DNA of 64,000 nucleotides from Pseudomonas taiwanensis (GTDB lineage Bacteria > Pseudomonadota > Gammaproteobacteria > Pseudomonadales > Pseudomonadaceae): positions 97,567-161,566 of the forward strand of contig NZ_QJRF01000075.1 in the NCBI RefSeq assembly GCF_013393345.1. The letters run 5' to 3'. The notes below the pieces were generated by a model. It was given only the letters and a program-made list of their open reading frames with translations. It did no database searches and was not told the origin of the DNA. Position 1 is the first letter of the stretch; each line of letters begins with the position of its first letter. A program made the position numbers and the translations under genes. Below, in pieces: positions 19,361-29,329 of the stretch.

Positions 19361-19798
19361 ATGAAGAAGTTTCTTGTCCCCACTTTCATGGCTGCCACAT
19401 TCGCCGCCCTGACCGGCTGCACCAGCTACAACGTCAGCCAACCGACTTCACCGCTTAACGGCAGTGTGAATACCGACCTCAAGGCCGATATCAAAGTGGG
19501 CGAGCAAATCACTGGGCAGTCCGAGGTGAACATCCTGTTCAGCTTCCTTCAGTTCGGCGGGGATTCGGAGTTCGCCGATGGTGTGGCGTATGGCGGCGAC
19601 GGTAGCGGTGGCCTGCCTTTCGGCCCGGACCCCATCTCTTCCGTCAAATCCGCGGCTGCCTACAAGGCCGTCAAGGCGTCGGGCGCAGACCTGATCGTCG
19701 CGCCGCGCTACGAGCTGAGCGTGCAGGATTACTTCGTGTTCAAGAAGGTGACTGCCAAGGTGACGGGCAACAAGGGCACCATCCAGTCCATTCGCTGA
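19361..19798 (+). CDS. Conserved small lipoprotein
   Basis: The protein is 145 residues long with a lipoprotein signal (MKKFLVPTFMAATFAALTGC), so the mature form would start at Cys20. The remainder is Gly/Ser-rich (FADGVAYGGDGSGGLPFG) and then a compact domain ending in VTAKVTGNKGTIQSIR. GGAG precedes the ATG, and the longer frame upstream lacks a signal. The family is not recognised by name; similar putative lipoproteins occur in Pseudomonas. A strong hairpin follows the stop. Confidence 0.75.
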   Translation: MKKFLVPTFMAATFAALTGCTSYNVSQPTSPLNGSVNTDLKADIKVGEQITGQSEVNILFSFLQFGGDSEFADGVAYGGDGSGGLPFGPDPISSVKSAAAYKAVKASGADLIVAPRYELSVQDYFVFKKVTAKVTGNKGTIQSIR

Positions 19799-19808
19799 CG
19801 GTACAGGT

Positions 19809-19837
19809 GAATCGGCAGGCATGATGCCTGCCGATTC
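19809..19837. terminator. Perfect 13-bp hairpin after the lipoprotein gene
   Basis: GAATCGGCAGGCA and its exact inverse flank a 3-base loop (TGA), beginning 10 bp after the stop. There is no U-tract on either strand, so it may be a weak terminator or an mRNA-stabilising structure. Confidence 0.5.
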
Positions 19838-19932
19838 ATGGCGGTGACGCTGCTGGCCTGGCGGCGGTTCTGGTTCCATAGTCTTGTACTTGCGACCTGA
19901 CCGGTCGTCTCGAACAAGAATGAGGCCAGGCA

Positions 19933-22041
19933 ATGACCAAGACCCTTCATCACCGTGCATGCCATCTCTGTGAGGCCATCTGCGGCCTGACCATCGAGAC
20001 CGAGGACCAGGCGGATGGCAGCCGGCGCATCCTCTCCATCAAGGGAGATGCCCAGGACAGTTTCAGCCGTGGCCATATCTGCCCCAAGGCCGTGGCCCTG
20101 CAGGACATCCAGAACGATCCGGACCGTATTCGCCAACCCATGCGCCGAGCTGGCAACGAATGGCTGCCCATCGAGTGGGATGAAGCCTTCGCGCTGGTGG
20201 CCGAGCGCCTGGCAGATATCCAGACGCGCCATGGCAACAATGCGGTGGCCGTTTACCAGGGCAACCCTAGCGTGCACAACTACGGGCTGATGACCCACAG
20301 CAACTACTTCCTCGGCCTGCTGCGGACCCGTGGACGCTTCTCGGCGACCTCGGTGGACCAGTTGCCCCATCACCTGATCAGCCAGCAGATGTACGGCCAC
20401 GGCTTGCTGATCCCGATTCCGGACATCGATCACACGCAATTCATGCTCATCCTCGGCGGCAATCCACTGGCGTCCAACGGCAGCATCATGACCGTGCCGG
20501 ACGTGGAGAAGCGCCTGAAAGCGCTGCAGGCGCGGGGCGGCAAGCTGGTGGTGGTGGACCCCCGGCGCAGCGAAACCGCGGCCATGGCCGATGAGCATTT
20601 GTTCGTGCGTCCGGGGCAGGATGCGGCGCTACTGTTCGGCTTGCTCAACACCCTGTTCGAAGAGGGTCTCGGTCGCGTTACGCACCTTGAGACGGAAGGT
20701 CTGGAGCAGGTGCGGGAAGCCATTGCGCGATTCACACCCGAAGCCATGAGCCAGCGCTGCGGCGTTCCGGCGGAGCGCATTCGCAGACTGGCCCGGGATT
20801 TTGCTGCCGCTGAAAGCGCCGTCTGCTACGGCCGCATGGGTGTCTCGACCCAGGCATTCGGCAGCCTTTGCCAATGGCTGATCCAGCTCATCAACCTGGT
20901 GACCGGCAACCTGGATCGGGTGGGTGGGGTGCTCTGCACCGAGCCAGCGGTGGATCTGGTAGCCGCCACGTCGGGCGGTCATTTCAATCGCTGGCAGAGT
21001 CGGGTATCCGGCCTGCCCGAGTATGGCGGCGAGCTACCGGTGGCGGCGCTGGCCGAAGAGATGCTGACAGCTGGGGAGGGGCAAATACGCGCCCTGGTGA
21101 CAGTGGCCGGCAATCCGGTGTTGTCCACGCCCAATGGACGGCAGTTGGAACAGGCGCTGGATGGTCTGGAGTTCATGCTCAGCATCGACCTCTATATCAA
21201 CGAAACCACCCGCTACGCCGATCTGATCCTGCCACCCACCGCGCCCCTCGAGCACGAGCACTACGACACCACCTTCAACGTTTTCGCCGTTCGCAACGTC
21301 ACCCGCTTCAACGAGCCCGTGCTGACCAAGCCTGTCGGTGCGCTGGATGACTGGGAAATCTTCGTCGGCCTGGCCAAGGCGTTTGCCGCGCGCACCGGCG
21401 TCGAATTGAAGCCCACCATGGCGCCTCAGCAGATGATTGATCTGGGTCTGCGCGCGGGTGCCTACGGCGACCGTTCGGAACACAAGCTTTCCATTGCGCG
21501 CCTACGCGACTTTCCCCACGGCGTCGACCTTGGCCCGCTCAAACCCAACCTGGCCGGCCGGCTGAAGACAGCCAGCCGCAAGGTTGAGGCTGCGCCGTCG
21601 ATTCTCCTGGCCGATCTTGATCGCTTTGCGGCACAGCCCGTTCCCCGCGAGGGAGAACTCGTGCTCATCGGTCGTCGCCATGTGCGCAGCAACAACTCCT
21701 GGATGCACAACTACCACCGCCTGGTGAAAGGCAAGCCGCGTCACCAGTTGCTGATGCACCCGCATGACCTCGAAGCACGCGGTCTGGTCGACGGGCAGCG
21801 GGTGAGGGTGCGCTCGAGGGTCGGGATGATCGAGGTGGAGGTAGGCGCCAGCGAGGACATGATGCCGGGCGTAGTCAGCCTTCCCCACGGTTGGGGCCAT
21901 GCGCGGCCGGGCGTACGCCTGGGAATCGCGAGTGAGCAGCCGGGAGCCAGTGCCAACGACCTGACGGATGAGCGCCAGTTGGATGCCGTTTCCGGCAATG
22001 CCGCACTCAATGGAGTTCCTGTGGAAGTGGTGGCCGCCTGA
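19933..22041 (+). CDS. Cytoplasmic molybdopterin oxidoreductase with N-terminal [4Fe-4S] site
   Basis: The 702-residue protein belongs to the formate dehydrogenase/nitrate reductase (DMSO reductase) superfamily. The first residues hold a cluster site C10-x2-C13-x3-C17...C50, followed by molybdopterin-guanine-dinucleotide segments (VYQGNPSVHNYG, LILGGNPLASNGS, VVDPRRSETAAMADEHLFVRPG) and the C-terminal MoDinuc-binding barrel (about 570-700). There is no Tat signal, so it acts in the cytoplasm. No partner subunit is next to it. Its place before grxD matches P. aeruginosa. The substrate is unknown, and the Mo-ligand residue could not be assigned safely. Confidence 0.88.
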   Translation: MTKTLHHRACHLCEAICGLTIETEDQADGSRRILSIKGDAQDSFSRGHICPKAVALQDIQNDPDRIRQPMRRAGNEWLPIEWDEAFALVAERLADIQTRHGNNAVAVYQGNPSVHNYGLMTHSNYFLGLLRTRGRFSATSVDQLPHHLISQQMYGHGLLIPIPDIDHTQFMLILGGNPLASNGSIMTVPDVEKRLKALQARGGKLVVVDPRRSETAAMADEHLFVRPGQDAALLFGLLNTLFEEGLGRVTHLETEGLEQVREAIARFTPEAMSQRCGVPAERIRRLARDFAAAESAVCYGRMGVSTQAFGSLCQWLIQLINLVTGNLDRVGGVLCTEPAVDLVAATSGGHFNRWQSRVSGLPEYGGELPVAALAEEMLTAGEGQIRALVTVAGNPVLSTPNGRQLEQALDGLEFMLSIDLYINETTRYADLILPPTAPLEHEHYDTTFNVFAVRNVTRFNEPVLTKPVGALDDWEIFVGLAKAFAARTGVELKPTMAPQQMIDLGLRAGAYGDRSEHKLSIARLRDFPHGVDLGPLKPNLAGRLKTASRKVEAAPSILLADLDRFAAQPVPREGELVLIGRRHVRSNNSWMHNYHRLVKGKPRHQLLMHPHDLEARGLVDGQRVRVRSRVGMIEVEVGASEDMMPGVVSLPHGWGHARPGVRLGIASEQPGASANDLTDERQLDAVSGNAALNGVPVEVVAA

Positions 22042-22134
22042 AGACAAGGGAAGTCAGAGCGCGCTGCTCGGCTTTCCGTTACAATGCCGCCATCCTGCCG
22101 ACTCGCCAGTCGGAAAGTTCAGCCGAGGTGCCCA

Positions 22135-22461
22135 ATGGATATCATCGAAACCATCAAAGAGCAGATCGCCAACAACACTGTCCTGCTGTACATGAAAGGC
22201 TCGCCGAACGCTCCGCAGTGCGGCTTCTCGGCCCGCGCCGCGCAAGTCCTGATGGGCTGTGGCGAGAAGTTCGCTTACGTCGACATCCTGCAGAACCCGG
22301 AAATCCGCGCCAATCTGCCGAAGTACGCGAACTGGCCGACCTTCCCGCAACTGTGGGTAGGCGGTGAACTGGTTGGTGGTAGCGACATCATGACCGAGAT
22401 GTTCGAAAAGGGTGAGCTGCAGACCCTGGTCAAAGATGCCGTGAGCAAGGCCAGCGCCTGA
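22135..22461 (+). CDS. grxD: Monothiol glutaredoxin Grx4/GrxD
   Basis: GrxD binds a glutathione-ligated [2Fe-2S] cluster and serves iron-sulfur transfer. The 108 residues include the monothiol active site CGFS (in APQCGFSARA), the TVP-like segment WPTFPQLWVGGELVGG and the final DIMTEM helix. The start at 22135 gives the normal length. It is followed by a strong terminator and faces the bacterioferritin gene on the other strand, so iron-cluster and iron-storage genes are neighbours. Confidence 0.95.
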   Translation: MDIIETIKEQIANNTVLLYMKGSPNAPQCGFSARAAQVLMGCGEKFAYVDILQNPEIRANLPKYANWPTFPQLWVGGELVGGSDIMTEMFEKGELQTLVKDAVSKASA

Positions 22462-22475
22462 TCCGCTCCGGTTTC

Positions 22476-22507
22476 AAAAAAAGCCCCGCTAAATGCGGGG
22501 CTTTTTA
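22476..22507 (+). terminator. Rho-independent terminator of grxD
   Basis: AAGCCCCGC and GCGGGGCTT arms with a short loop (TAAAT), preceded by A7 and followed by T5, 14 bp after the grxD stop. Confidence 0.92.
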
Positions 22508-22596
22508 TTGCTGGAAGTTGTTGGTTTATTTCGCCGCGTTATTTGCGGTTTGATAGCGTTCTTCTTTATCCAGCTCTGATTGCAGAAATACCAAAT
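22508..22596. other. Spacer between two terminators
   Basis: An AT-richer gap of 89 bp between two nearly identical terminator hairpins. No gene or promoter is evident. Confidence 0.5.
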
Positions 22597-22627
22597 AAAA
22601 AAGCCCCGCATTAGCGGGGCTTTTTTT
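22597..22627 (-). terminator. Rho-independent terminator of bfr (bidirectional)
   Basis: AAGCCCCGC/GCGGGGCTT arms flanked by A and T runs on both sides, 12 bp past the bfr stop on the minus strand. Its stem matches the grxD terminator. Confidence 0.92.
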
Positions 22628-22638
22628 GTGCTGCTGGA

Positions 22639-23109
22639 TTATTCGTCCATCTGCGACTGCAGATAGTTTTCCAGGCCGACTTTGTCGATCAGGCCCAGTT
22701 GGGTTTCCAGCCAGTCGATATGTTCTTCCTCGGACTCGAGGATTTCTTCCAGCAGTTCGCGGCTGCCGTAGTCACCCACGCTTTCGCAGTAGGCGATGGC
22801 CGTCTTCAGGTCCGGTACGGCTGCCTGCTCCAGCTTGAGGTCGCTGGCCAGCATCTCCTTGGTGTTCTCGCCGATCATCAGCTTGCCAAGGTCTTGCAGG
22901 TTGGGAAGGCCTTCGAGGAAGAGGATGCGCTTGATCAGCTTGTCCGCATGCTTCATCTCGTCGATGGACTCGTGGTACTCGTGGTCGCCCAGCTTCTTCA
23001 GGCCCCAATCTTCGTACATGCGGGCGTGCAGGAAGTACTGGTTGATCGCAACAAGCTCGTTACCGAGGATCTTGTTGAGATGCTGTATGACTTTCTTGTC
23101 GCCTTTCAT
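22639..23109 (-). CDS. bfrB: Bacterioferritin BfrB
   Basis: This haem-containing ferritin stores iron as a 24-mer. The 156 residues carry all ferroxidase ligands at the canonical positions (E18, E51, H54, E94, E127, H130) and the haem ligand M52. The gene is directly downstream of and on the same strand as bfd, its reductant-delivery partner, though with its own promoter and a bfd terminator between. A 9-bp inverted repeat brackets a consensus -35 in its promoter. Position and full ligand set favour BfrB rather than the FtnA type. Confidence 0.95.
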   Translation of the reverse strand: MKGDKKVIQHLNKILGNELVAINQYFLHARMYEDWGLKKLGDHEYHESIDEMKHADKLIKRILFLEGLPNLQDLGKLMIGENTKEMLASDLKLEQAAVPDLKTAIAYCESVGDYGSRELLEEILESEEEHIDWLETQLGLIDKVGLENYLQSQMDE

Positions 23110-23145
23110 GTGGAGTCCTGCCGTAGAAGTGTGGATGGTCGATAA

Positions 23146-23185
23146 ATTCTGATCCTCACAACTTAGTGTGTCAAATCTAAGTTGT
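23146..23185 (-). promoter_or_regulatory. bfrB promoter with operator-like inverted repeat
   Basis: On the minus strand TTGACA (23169-23174) and CAGAAT (23146-23151) are 17 bp apart. Perfect 9-bp arms, ACAACTTAG (23158-23166) and CTAAGTTGT (23177-23185), flank the -35 with a 10-bp spacer. The placement suggests a repressor or activator site; its protein is unknown. Confidence 0.55.
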
Positions 23186-23264
23186 TGAATTGCAAATAAA
23201 ATTGAATATTAATAAGAATGTTTAACTTCTACATTTGAACTCTAAATTATTGAAAATCAGGCAC

Positions 23265-23293
23265 AAAAAAACCGGACGCTGAGGTCCGGTTTC
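23265..23293 (-). terminator. Rho-independent terminator of bfd
   Basis: ACCGGAC and GTCCGGT arms with a 6-base loop, followed on the minus strand by a run of T, 20 bp after the bfd stop. Confidence 0.85.
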
Positions 23294-23312
23294 CTGTGAT
23301 TCCGCCGAATGG

Positions 23313-23531
23313 TCAGGCGATGGCGTATGCCGCAGGGTAGGCGAGGGCCGCCTGGCTGCTCTGCACCTCGGCCAGGGTCTCCTTGACCACCTGTTTGGCC
23401 AGGCATGCGCATTTGCCGCATTGGGTACCCACTTCCAGGGTGTTGCGTACTTCGCGATAGCTGCAGCAGCCTTCATAGATGGCTTCGCGAATTTGACCGT
23501 CAGTGACACCTAGACAGAGACAGACGTACAT
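23313..23531 (-). CDS. bfd: Bacterioferritin-associated ferredoxin Bfd
   Basis: Bfd carries a [2Fe-2S] cluster and reduces BfrB to release stored iron. The 72 residues have the four cluster Cys at C4, C6, C38 and C41 (MYVCLC... GTQCGKCAC). Residues before position 55 match the family; the Ala-rich tail is variable. A Fur-box candidate lies 46 bp upstream, consistent with induction by iron starvation. bfrB follows on the same strand after a terminator. Confidence 0.95.
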   Translation of the reverse strand: MYVCLCLGVTDGQIREAIYEGCCSYREVRNTLEVGTQCGKCACLAKQVVKETLAEVQSSQAALAYPAAYAIA

Positions 23532-23576
23532 AGCACTCAGAACTCAGGGGAGTGGTTGGATGGAGGGGATACTAAT

Positions 23577-23595
23577 AGTAATGAGAATGATTGTC
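23577..23595 (-). promoter_or_regulatory. Fur box candidate upstream of bfd
   Basis: Fourteen of 19 positions match GATAATGATAATCATTATC, in an AT-rich patch 46-64 bp upstream of the bfd start. Iron repression of bfd is established in P. aeruginosa. Confidence 0.7.
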
Positions 23596-23812
23596 AAAGA
23601 TTGGCCTGAAACGCCCGGACCAGAGGCGCTCCTGAGGGAATCGGCGGGCGCTGGCTGAGGTTGACCCGTCAGTCGAAAGCGGTGGGCGGGTGTGCACTCC
23701 AAGTGTATGATTGCCCGTCCTTTTGGAAGCGGGTGTCATGGCGTCGCCACATTGGTCGGCCAGGCTGTGACCCCGACCCTCTGACTACTCATGACAACTC
23801 AGGAGACATGGA

Positions 23813-24415
23813 ATGAGCGTACTCGTAGGCAAGCAGGCTCCGGACTTCACTGTTGCCGCCGTTCTGGGCAATGGCGAAATCGTTGACAGCTTCAACCTGT
23901 CCTCGGCCATCAAAGGCAAATACGGTCTGGTGTTCTTCTACCCGCTGGACTTCACCTTCGTTTGCCCGTCCGAGCTGATCGCTCTGGACCACCGCATCCC
24001 GGAATTCCAGGCTCGCGGCGTGGAAGTGATCGGCGTGTCCATCGACTCCCACTTCACCCACAACGCCTGGCGTAACACCCCGGTGGACAAAGGCGGCATT
24101 GGCCCGGTCAAGTACACCCTGGCTGCTGACATGAAGCACGAAATCGCCAAGGCCTACGACGTCGAGTCCGAAGACGGCGTGGCGTACCGCGGTGCCTTCC
24201 TGATCGACAAGAACGGCGTTGTGCGTTCCCAGATCGTCAACGACCTGCCGCTGGGCCGTAACATGGACGAGCTGCTGCGTCTGGTCGACGCCCTGCAATT
24301 CACCGAAGAGCACGGCGAAGTTTGCCCGGCCAACTGGAAGAAAGGCGACAAGGGCATGACCGCTTCTCCGGAAGGCGTTGCCCAGTACCTGTCCGAAAAC
24401 GCCTCTTCTCTGTAA
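23813..24415 (+). CDS. Typical 2-Cys peroxiredoxin (AhpC/Prx1 type)
   Basis: This enzyme reduces hydrogen peroxide and organic peroxides with thioredoxin. The 200-residue protein has the peroxidatic Cys C51 in DFTFVCPSE, the catalytic Arg region and the resolving Cys C171 in GEVCPANW. A GGIG loop is present but the C-terminus lacks the YF motif of over-oxidation-sensitive eukaryotic enzymes. AGGAGA precedes the ATG. A strong terminator and a REP pair follow. It neighbours bfd as in P. aeruginosa, joining iron storage and peroxide defence. Confidence 0.94.
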   Translation: MSVLVGKQAPDFTVAAVLGNGEIVDSFNLSSAIKGKYGLVFFYPLDFTFVCPSELIALDHRIPEFQARGVEVIGVSIDSHFTHNAWRNTPVDKGGIGPVKYTLAADMKHEIAKAYDVESEDGVAYRGAFLIDKNGVVRSQIVNDLPLGRNMDELLRLVDALQFTEEHGEVCPANWKKGDKGMTASPEGVAQYLSENASSL

Positions 24416-24431
24416 GCGTTTCCAGGTAAAG

Positions 24432-24459
24432 AAAAAGCCCGGCATCTGCCGGGCTTTTT
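24432..24459 (+). terminator. Rho-independent terminator of the peroxiredoxin gene
   Basis: AAGCCCGGCA and TGCCGGGCTT arms with A-run before and T5 after, 17 bp past the stop. Confidence 0.92.
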
Positions 24460-24473
24460 CATGTCTGGGCGTT

Positions 24474-24523
24474 TGTAGGAGCCAGCTTGCTGGCGAAGTT
24501 TCGCGAGCAGGCTCGCTCCTACA
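24474..24523. repeat. REP pair (diverged)
   Basis: TGTAGGAGCCAGCTTGCTGGCG and the inverted GCGAGCAGGCTCGCTCCTACA face each other; the left arm has a compensated G-to-C pair change relative to the other copies. It lies between convergent prx and rnt. Confidence 0.88.
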
Positions 24524-24536
24524 AGGGATGCCGAGA

Positions 24537-25211
24537 TCAATCCTCGTCGTCGATCCAGCCGCCCATTTCCTTCCAGCGGTTGACGATGCCGCAGAACAGC
24601 TCGGCGGTCTTCTCGGTGTCGTAGCGCGCCGAGTGTGCCTCGCGGCCGTCGAACTCGATACCAGCGGCCTGGCAGGCCTTGGCCAGCACGGTCTGGCCGT
24701 AGGCGAGGCCAGCCAGGGTCGCGGTGTCGAAGCTGGAGAAGGGGTGGAACGGATTGCGCTTGAGGGCCGTCCGGTTCACCGCCGCATTGAGGAAGCCGAG
24801 GTCAAAGCTGGAGTTGTGGCCGACCAGAATGGCGCGCTTGCAGCCGTTGGCTTTGATCGACTTGCGCAGGCCACGGAAGATTTCCGTCAGCGCGTGCTCT
24901 TCGGTCACCGCCATGCGCAGCGGATGGTCCAGCTTGATCCCGGTGAACTCCAGCGCGGCCTGTTCGATATTGGCGCCTTCGAACGGCTCGACGCGGAAGA
25001 AGTGGGTGTGGTCCGGATAGAGGAAGCCCTGCTCATCCATCGCGATGGTGGTCGCGGCGATCTCCAGAAGGGCATCGGTCGCGGCGTTGAAACCGCCGGT
25101 TTCCACGTCCACCACTACCGGCAGGTAACCACGGAAACGCGCCGCCATGGGGTGGCGCGGGCCGGATGGCAGGCTGCCATCCAGTTCGTCGTCGTAAAGG
25201 TCCTCGCTCAC
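24537..25211 (-). CDS. rnt: Ribonuclease T
   Basis: RNase T trims 3' ends of tRNA and other stable RNAs. The 224-residue protein has the DEDDh exonuclease motifs: VVDVETGG (D35, E37), the segment [14 protein letters not shown] and, near the end, [15 protein letters not shown] choose the GTG at 25211, which overlaps the pyrC stop as GTGA and gives the normal length; the frame stays open upstream inside pyrC without a better start. It is coupled to pyrC. Confidence 0.94.
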   Translation of the reverse strand: MSEDLYDDELDGSLPSGPRHPMAARFRGYLPVVVDVETGGFNAATDALLEIAATTIAMDEQGFLYPDHTHFFRVEPFEGANIEQAALEFTGIKLDHPLRMAVTEEHALTEIFRGLRKSIKANGCKRAILVGHNSSFDLGFLNAAVNRTALKRNPFHPFSSFDTATLAGLAYGQTVLAKACQAAGIEFDGREAHSARYDTEKTAELFCGIVNRWKEMGGWIDDED

Positions 25212-26254
25212 GCTTGTTCCTCCAGCATACGCCAGCGCAGCTTCTCGCCGGCGCGCAGCGGTACCACCACCTGCTCGCCCAGCGGCAGGGTAGCGGGGGC
25301 AGTCCATTCTTCACGCACCAGGGTGATGTGGTCGGTGTTGCGCGGCAGACCGTAGAAGTCCGGACCATGGAAGCTGGCGAAGGCTTCCAGTTTGTCCAGC
25401 GCATTGCGCTGCTCGAACGCTTCGGCATACAGCTCGATGGCCGCATAGGCGGTGTAGCAACCGGCGCAGCCGCAGGCGGCTTCCTTGGCGTGCTTGGCGT
25501 GGGGCGCCGAGTCGGTGCCGAGGAAGAACTTGCTGCTGCCGCTGGTGGCGGCGTCCAGCAGGGCTTCCTGGTGCACGTTGCGCTTGAGGATCGGCAGGCA
25601 ATAGAAGTGCGGGCGAATGCCGCCAACCAGCATGTGGTTACGGTTGTACAGCAGGTGGTGGGCGGTGATGGTGGCGCCCACGTTGGCCGAAGCCGATTGC
25701 ACGAACTGCACCGCGTCGCCTGTGGTGATGTGTTCGAACACCACCTTCAGGGTCGGGAAGCGCTCGACCACACGGGTCAGGTGTTCGTCGATGAACACCT
25801 TCTCGCGGTCGAACACGTCGATCTCGCCACGGGTCACTTCACCATGGACCAGCAGCAGCATGCCGACTTCGGCCATGGCTTCCAGGGCCGGGAAGATCTT
25901 GTCGACGCTGGTGACGCCGGAGTCCGAGTTGGTGGTGGCGCCAGCCGGATAGAGCTTGGCCGCATGCACGAAGCCGGATGCCTTGGCCGCGCGGATGTCC
26001 TCCGGGCTGGTGCGGTCGGTGAGGTAGAGCACCATCAGCGGCTCGAAGCGGCTGCCGGCCGGGCGGGCAGAGAGGATGCGCTGACGATAGGCATCGGCTT
26101 CCTCGGCATTGCGAACCGGTGGTACCAGGTTGGGCATGATGATGGCGCGGCCGAAGGTACGGGCGGCATCCGCAACGGTGTGGGCCAGGACGGCACCATC
26201 GCGCAGATGGATGTGCCAGTCGTCGGGACGCAGGAGGGTCAAACGGTCGGACAT
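25208..26254 (-). CDS. pyrC: Dihydroorotase PyrC
   Basis: PyrC closes carbamoyl-aspartate to dihydroorotate in pyrimidine synthesis. The 348 residues have the metal motif [10 protein letters not shown] (H14, H16), the carboxylated Lys in [14 protein letters not shown] and later [15 protein letters not shown] and GTDSAPH. This is the class II (E. coli-like) enzyme. It is followed with a 4-bp overlap by rnt. Confidence 0.95.
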   Translation of the reverse strand: MSDRLTLLRPDDWHIHLRDGAVLAHTVADAARTFGRAIIMPNLVPPVRNAEEADAYRQRILSARPAGSRFEPLMVLYLTDRTSPEDIRAAKASGFVHAAKLYPAGATTNSDSGVTSVDKIFPALEAMAEVGMLLLVHGEVTRGEIDVFDREKVFIDEHLTRVVERFPTLKVVFEHITTGDAVQFVQSASANVGATITAHHLLYNRNHMLVGGIRPHFYCLPILKRNVHQEALLDAATSGSSKFFLGTDSAPHAKHAKEAACGCAGCYTAYAAIELYAEAFEQRNALDKLEAFASFHGPDFYGLPRNTDHITLVREEWTAPATLPLGEQVVVPLRAGEKLRWRMLEEQA

Positions 26255-26421
26255 GAGGGGCTTCCAGGCGGGCAGAACTGGGCCGACATGCTACCGGAAA
26301 AGCCCTGCAGGGGCACGCAGGGCCTGATCCTCGGGCGGCTGCGCCGGTAAATCCGCGCTCAAGTTTTGCCGCGCGATACCGATACCCAGCAGGAACGCCG
26401 TAATTCCCCGTGGAGCCTGCC

Positions 26422-27438
26422 GTGCGCCAGCGCTATCTCGCCATCCTGAGTCTGTTCGCCAGCCTGCCGGCCATGGCCATTACCTTCCAGACGCGCCTGG
26501 AGAAGGTGGAGTGGAAAGTCGAGGGCGACAAGTTCGAGTGCCGCCTGTCGCAGGCCATCACCGATTTCGGCGCCGGCGAGTTCGTGCGACGCGCCGGCGA
26601 GCAGGCCACTTTCCGCCTGAAGGCACATGAGCGCTGGATGGGCGCGGGCTCGGCGACCTTGCTGGCGGCAGCGGCGCCCTGGCAGCCGGGGAGGGGAGAC
26701 ATCAACCTCGGCATCGTCAGCGTCGGTGGTGGCGAGGTGCCTTTCAATAGCTCCCAGCAACAGGCCGGGCGACTGCTTACCGGCTTGATGGAAGGCCGCA
26801 GCCCAGTCATACGTCATCGCACCCTGCAGGGCGGCGATGCCATGGAGGTGCGCCTCTTGCCGGTGAAGTTCAACCAGGCCTATCAGGATTACCTCGCCTG
26901 CACCGCCAAGTTGCTGCCGGTGAACTTCGACCAGGTCAGGCATGTGCAGGTCGGCTTTCCGGGCAGCGGCATGGAGCTTGACGAGATGGCGCGGGCGAAG
27001 CTGGAAATCATGCTCGACTTCATCAAGGCCGATCCCAGCGTCAATCACATCGAGATCGATGGCCATTCCGACAACAGCGGCAACCGCCTGACCAACCGCG
27101 ATCTCTCCCGTCGCCGCGCCCTGGCGGTGTACGACTACTTCAAGGCCAACGGCTTCCCCGAGGCGCAGATGGTCATGCGTTTCCATGGCGAGCGCTATCC
27201 CCTGGCGCCGAACAACAGCCCGGCCAATCGGGCGAAGAACCGCCGGGCCACAGTACAGTTGTCCCGCGTCGACCTGCCCGTGGAAGCGCCAGCCGCCGCC
27301 CCTGCTCCAGAGCCCGCGCCGGCGGAGTCACCCGTTCCGGCCAAGCCTGGTGTTCCCGCCGCTGCGCCGGCCGCCCCAGCTACCGCGCCGGGTGTCCAGG
27401 GCGCTGCTCCGGCCCCCAGGGCTCCGACCGGTTCCTGA
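26422..27438 (+). CDS. motY: Flagellar motor T-ring protein MotY (OmpA-like C-terminus)
   Basis: The 338-residue protein has a signal peptide ending PAMA before ITFQ, an N-terminal domain of MotY type (about 20-165) and an OmpA/MotB peptidoglycan-binding domain (about 175-280) with IEIDGHSDNSGNRLTNRDLSRRRA. A Pro/Ala-rich tail of about 50 residues follows and is longer than expected. In P. aeruginosa the gene between pyrC/rnt and argG is motY, needed with MotAB for rotation. I choose the GTG at 26422 with GGAG 6 bp before; a second GTG lies four codons upstream. The function is inferred from synteny and domains. Confidence 0.78.
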   Translation: MRQRYLAILSLFASLPAMAITFQTRLEKVEWKVEGDKFECRLSQAITDFGAGEFVRRAGEQATFRLKAHERWMGAGSATLLAAAAPWQPGRGDINLGIVSVGGGEVPFNSSQQQAGRLLTGLMEGRSPVIRHRTLQGGDAMEVRLLPVKFNQAYQDYLACTAKLLPVNFDQVRHVQVGFPGSGMELDEMARAKLEIMLDFIKADPSVNHIEIDGHSDNSGNRLTNRDLSRRRALAVYDYFKANGFPEAQMVMRFHGERYPLAPNNSPANRAKNRRATVQLSRVDLPVEAPAAAPAPEPAPAESPVPAKPGVPAAAPAAPATAPGVQGAAPAPRAPTGS

Positions 27439-27448
27439 CCCTGCCGCT

Positions 27449-27511
27449 CGTCGCGCAACTGACAGAATCTGTCGCCTCGTCGTCATAAGCTGTCGCGCCA
27501 CTGTAATTTGG
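27449..27511 (+). promoter_or_regulatory. Three ArgR half-sites at 21-bp spacing upstream of argG
   Basis: Half-sites of the form TGTCGC-N8-AA-N5 begin at 27449 (CGTCGC), 27470 (TGTCGC) and 27491 (TGTCGC...AA), each 21 bp after the last. The second and third match the tandem arrangement known for P. aeruginosa ArgR operators; the first is weaker. They end 56 bp before the argG start. Confidence 0.65.
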
Positions 27512-27567
27512 CCGCCAGGGTCAGTAGAATCACGGGTTTTTCGTACAACCCCCGTGGAGTTGATGGC

Positions 27568-28785
<1,218 letters not shown>

Positions 28786-28806
28786 TAAGCTTGTCAGCGT
28801 GAGCCT

Positions 28807-28836
28807 AAGAACCCCGGCCATAAGCCGGGGTTCTTT
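28807..28836 (+). terminator. Rho-independent terminator of argG
   Basis: AAGAACCCCGGC and GCCGGGGTTCTTT arms with a CATAA-type loop, 21 bp after the stop. Confidence 0.9.
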
Positions 28837-28879
28837 CATTTTGAAACTAGAAAAACGGGCAACCGATGAGGAAGCAACG

Positions 28880-29272
28880 ATGAGACTGCTGCATACCATG
28901 CTGCGCGTCGGCGACCTGGACAAATCCATCGCCTTCTACACCGAAGTGCTGGGCATGACCCTGCTGCGTCGCAAGGACTACCCGGATGGTCAGTTCACCC
29001 TCGCGTTCGTCGGCTACGGCGACGAAGCCCACAACAGTGTGATCGAGCTCACCTACAACTGGGGTGTGGACAAGTACGAGCTGGGCAACGCCTATGGCCA
29101 CATCGCGCTGGAAGTGGATGATGTCTACAAGGCCTGCGAGGACATCCGCGCCCGTGGCGGCAAGATCACCCGCGAGCCGGGACCGATGAAGCACGGCACC
29201 AGCATCCTGGCGTTCGTGGAAGATCCGGATGGCTACAAGATCGAATTGCTGTCGCCCTCTCGCAAGGACTGA
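28880..29272 (+). CDS. gloA: Lactoylglutathione lyase (glyoxalase I)
   Basis: GloA converts the methylglyoxal-glutathione hemithioacetal to lactoylglutathione. The 130-residue protein is a two-module glyoxalase fold with metal ligands recognisable as H5 (LLHTMLRV), the Glu in [11 protein letters not shown], the His in YGHIALEV and the Glu in [16 protein letters not shown] precedes the ATG. The short length fits the Ni-dependent bacterial type. It follows argG as in P. aeruginosa. Confidence 0.95.
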   Translation: MRLLHTMLRVGDLDKSIAFYTEVLGMTLLRRKDYPDGQFTLAFVGYGDEAHNSVIELTYNWGVDKYELGNAYGHIALEVDDVYKACEDIRARGGKITREPGPMKHGTSILAFVEDPDGYKIELLSPSRKD

Positions 29273-29329
29273 AGCTCTGTGCTGATATGAATCCGGGGCG
29301 TGTTTGCCCCGGACTGGAGGCGTGGGTCT

